A DNA stretch of 43,892 nt from Apostichopus californicus (lineage: Eukaryota > Echinodermata > Holothuroidea > Aspidochirotida > Stichopodidae): positions 9,657 to 53,548 of the forward strand of contig JAIPMN010000357.1 of assembly GCA_020650975.1 (NCBI GenBank), given 5' to 3'. Position 1 is the first letter of the stretch, and every line of letters begins with the position of its first letter. A program made the translations under genes and the position numbers. Below are positions 43,435 to 43,892 of the stretch, in pieces. The notes under the pieces were generated by a model. It made no database searches. It saw only the letters and a program-made list of their open reading frames with translations, and was not told the origin of the DNA.

Positions 43435-43892
43435 TGGTTTGTTTGTAGAGTTCTGATTTTCCCTGCTAGTTTAAAAAAACAGGCTTCCAAAGTTTTTCTA
43501 GATTTAGGATTGTGTCTTTTTGTGGGTGTTGTTTTGGTTGTCATGGAAACTGTTATATGCCTAATACAGCTTTATAGTAGTAGTTGTATAATATGCTAGT
43601 ATAGTGGTAGCATGTTTCTTGTTATAAAGTACAACAGAATGATTATGACTGTACAGAGTTTAAGATAATCATTCTACCTATCGATCAATCTATCAACCAA
43701 TCATGATATCTTTCAACTTGTAGGTGCCTTGAGGTAGCTTGTACAGTCCAATTTGGGTGTGAATTACAAACTTTTATAAATTTTCAATGTCCAATTGTGG
43801 TTAAATTCTATTTTTTCGTATGAAATTTTCTACTGAATCATGAAAGCTCTCCCACCCTGCTTTGCACTACTTTGATATTAAAACCATTTTTT

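Larger units (their letters stand above)
39276..43892. other. 3' flank, repeat-rich non-coding
   Basis: 39.3-40.5 kb is AT-rich (possibly extended 3' UTR up to the AATAAA at 40107). Tandem repeats fill most of 40.56-41.32 and 41.95-42.96 kb, and a SINE fragment lies at 43.25 kb. The open frames show no recognisable family, except for the speculative minus-strand exon at about 40.7 kb. Confidence 0.5.

Noticed and set aside
43185-43544. 119-residue minus-strand frame, part of which also occurs at 20989-21189
   Set aside because: The shared part is the SINE body read antisense, not a conserved protein.

Overview
This is eukaryotic (metazoan) genomic DNA: one AT-rich, intron-dense protein-coding gene on the + strand inside repeat-rich non-coding sequence. 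The gene is recognisable as the engulfment adaptor GULP1/ced-6 (PTB-domain adaptor for phagocytic and endocytic receptors). I rebuilt twelve coding exons from splice signals and reading-phase continuity. They join without a break into a predicted 391-residue protein: a short N-terminus, a PTB domain (about residues 20-153), a leucine-heptad coiled coil (about 162-197), and a low-complexity C-terminal tail with an SH3-type proline motif, an NPF motif and a terminal DPF motif. The protein resembles vertebrate GULP1 but has a longer tail. The host is probably a marine invertebrate, and a deuterostome such as an echinoderm is plausible; that is inference from protein similarity and repeat style, not proof.

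Layout. 1-6794: 5' flank (intergenic and/or undetected 5' UTR exons), with diverged repeats carrying CRE and DR1-like motifs, a small foldback element and two hairpin-forming sequences, one of them a 70-bp almost loopless palindrome. 6795-38514: the gene from its start-codon exon to its stop-codon exon. Intron 1 (8.2 kb) and intron 3 (9.8 kb) hold most of the repeats: two copies of a TTAA-flanked MITE, a tRNA-headed SINE, a hAT-like non-autonomous element and several minisatellites. Intron 7 contains a 757-bp assembly gap and another hAT-like element. Intron 8 has a third hAT-like element and a 160-bp tandem triplication. Intron 9 begins with a minisatellite that repeats the exon's own donor-site sequence. 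38515-39100 is a probable 3' UTR intron; poly(A) signals lie at 39251 and 40107. 39270-43892: 3' flank with tandem duplications, a 12-unit array of about 53 bp whose units often carry CCAAT, a 5'-truncated SINE copy, and a possible duplicated minus-strand terminal exon at about 40.56-40.74 kb.

No bacterial-type operon, CRISPR array, rRNA or functional tRNA gene was seen. Most open reading frames in the window are chance or repeat-derived. The best candidates for undescribed features are the donor-site minisatellite, the tandem in-frame acceptors of exons 4 and 8, the 70-bp palindrome, the duplicated minus-strand acidic/lysine-rich exon, and the strong over-use of the heptamer TACTGTA/TACAGTA.
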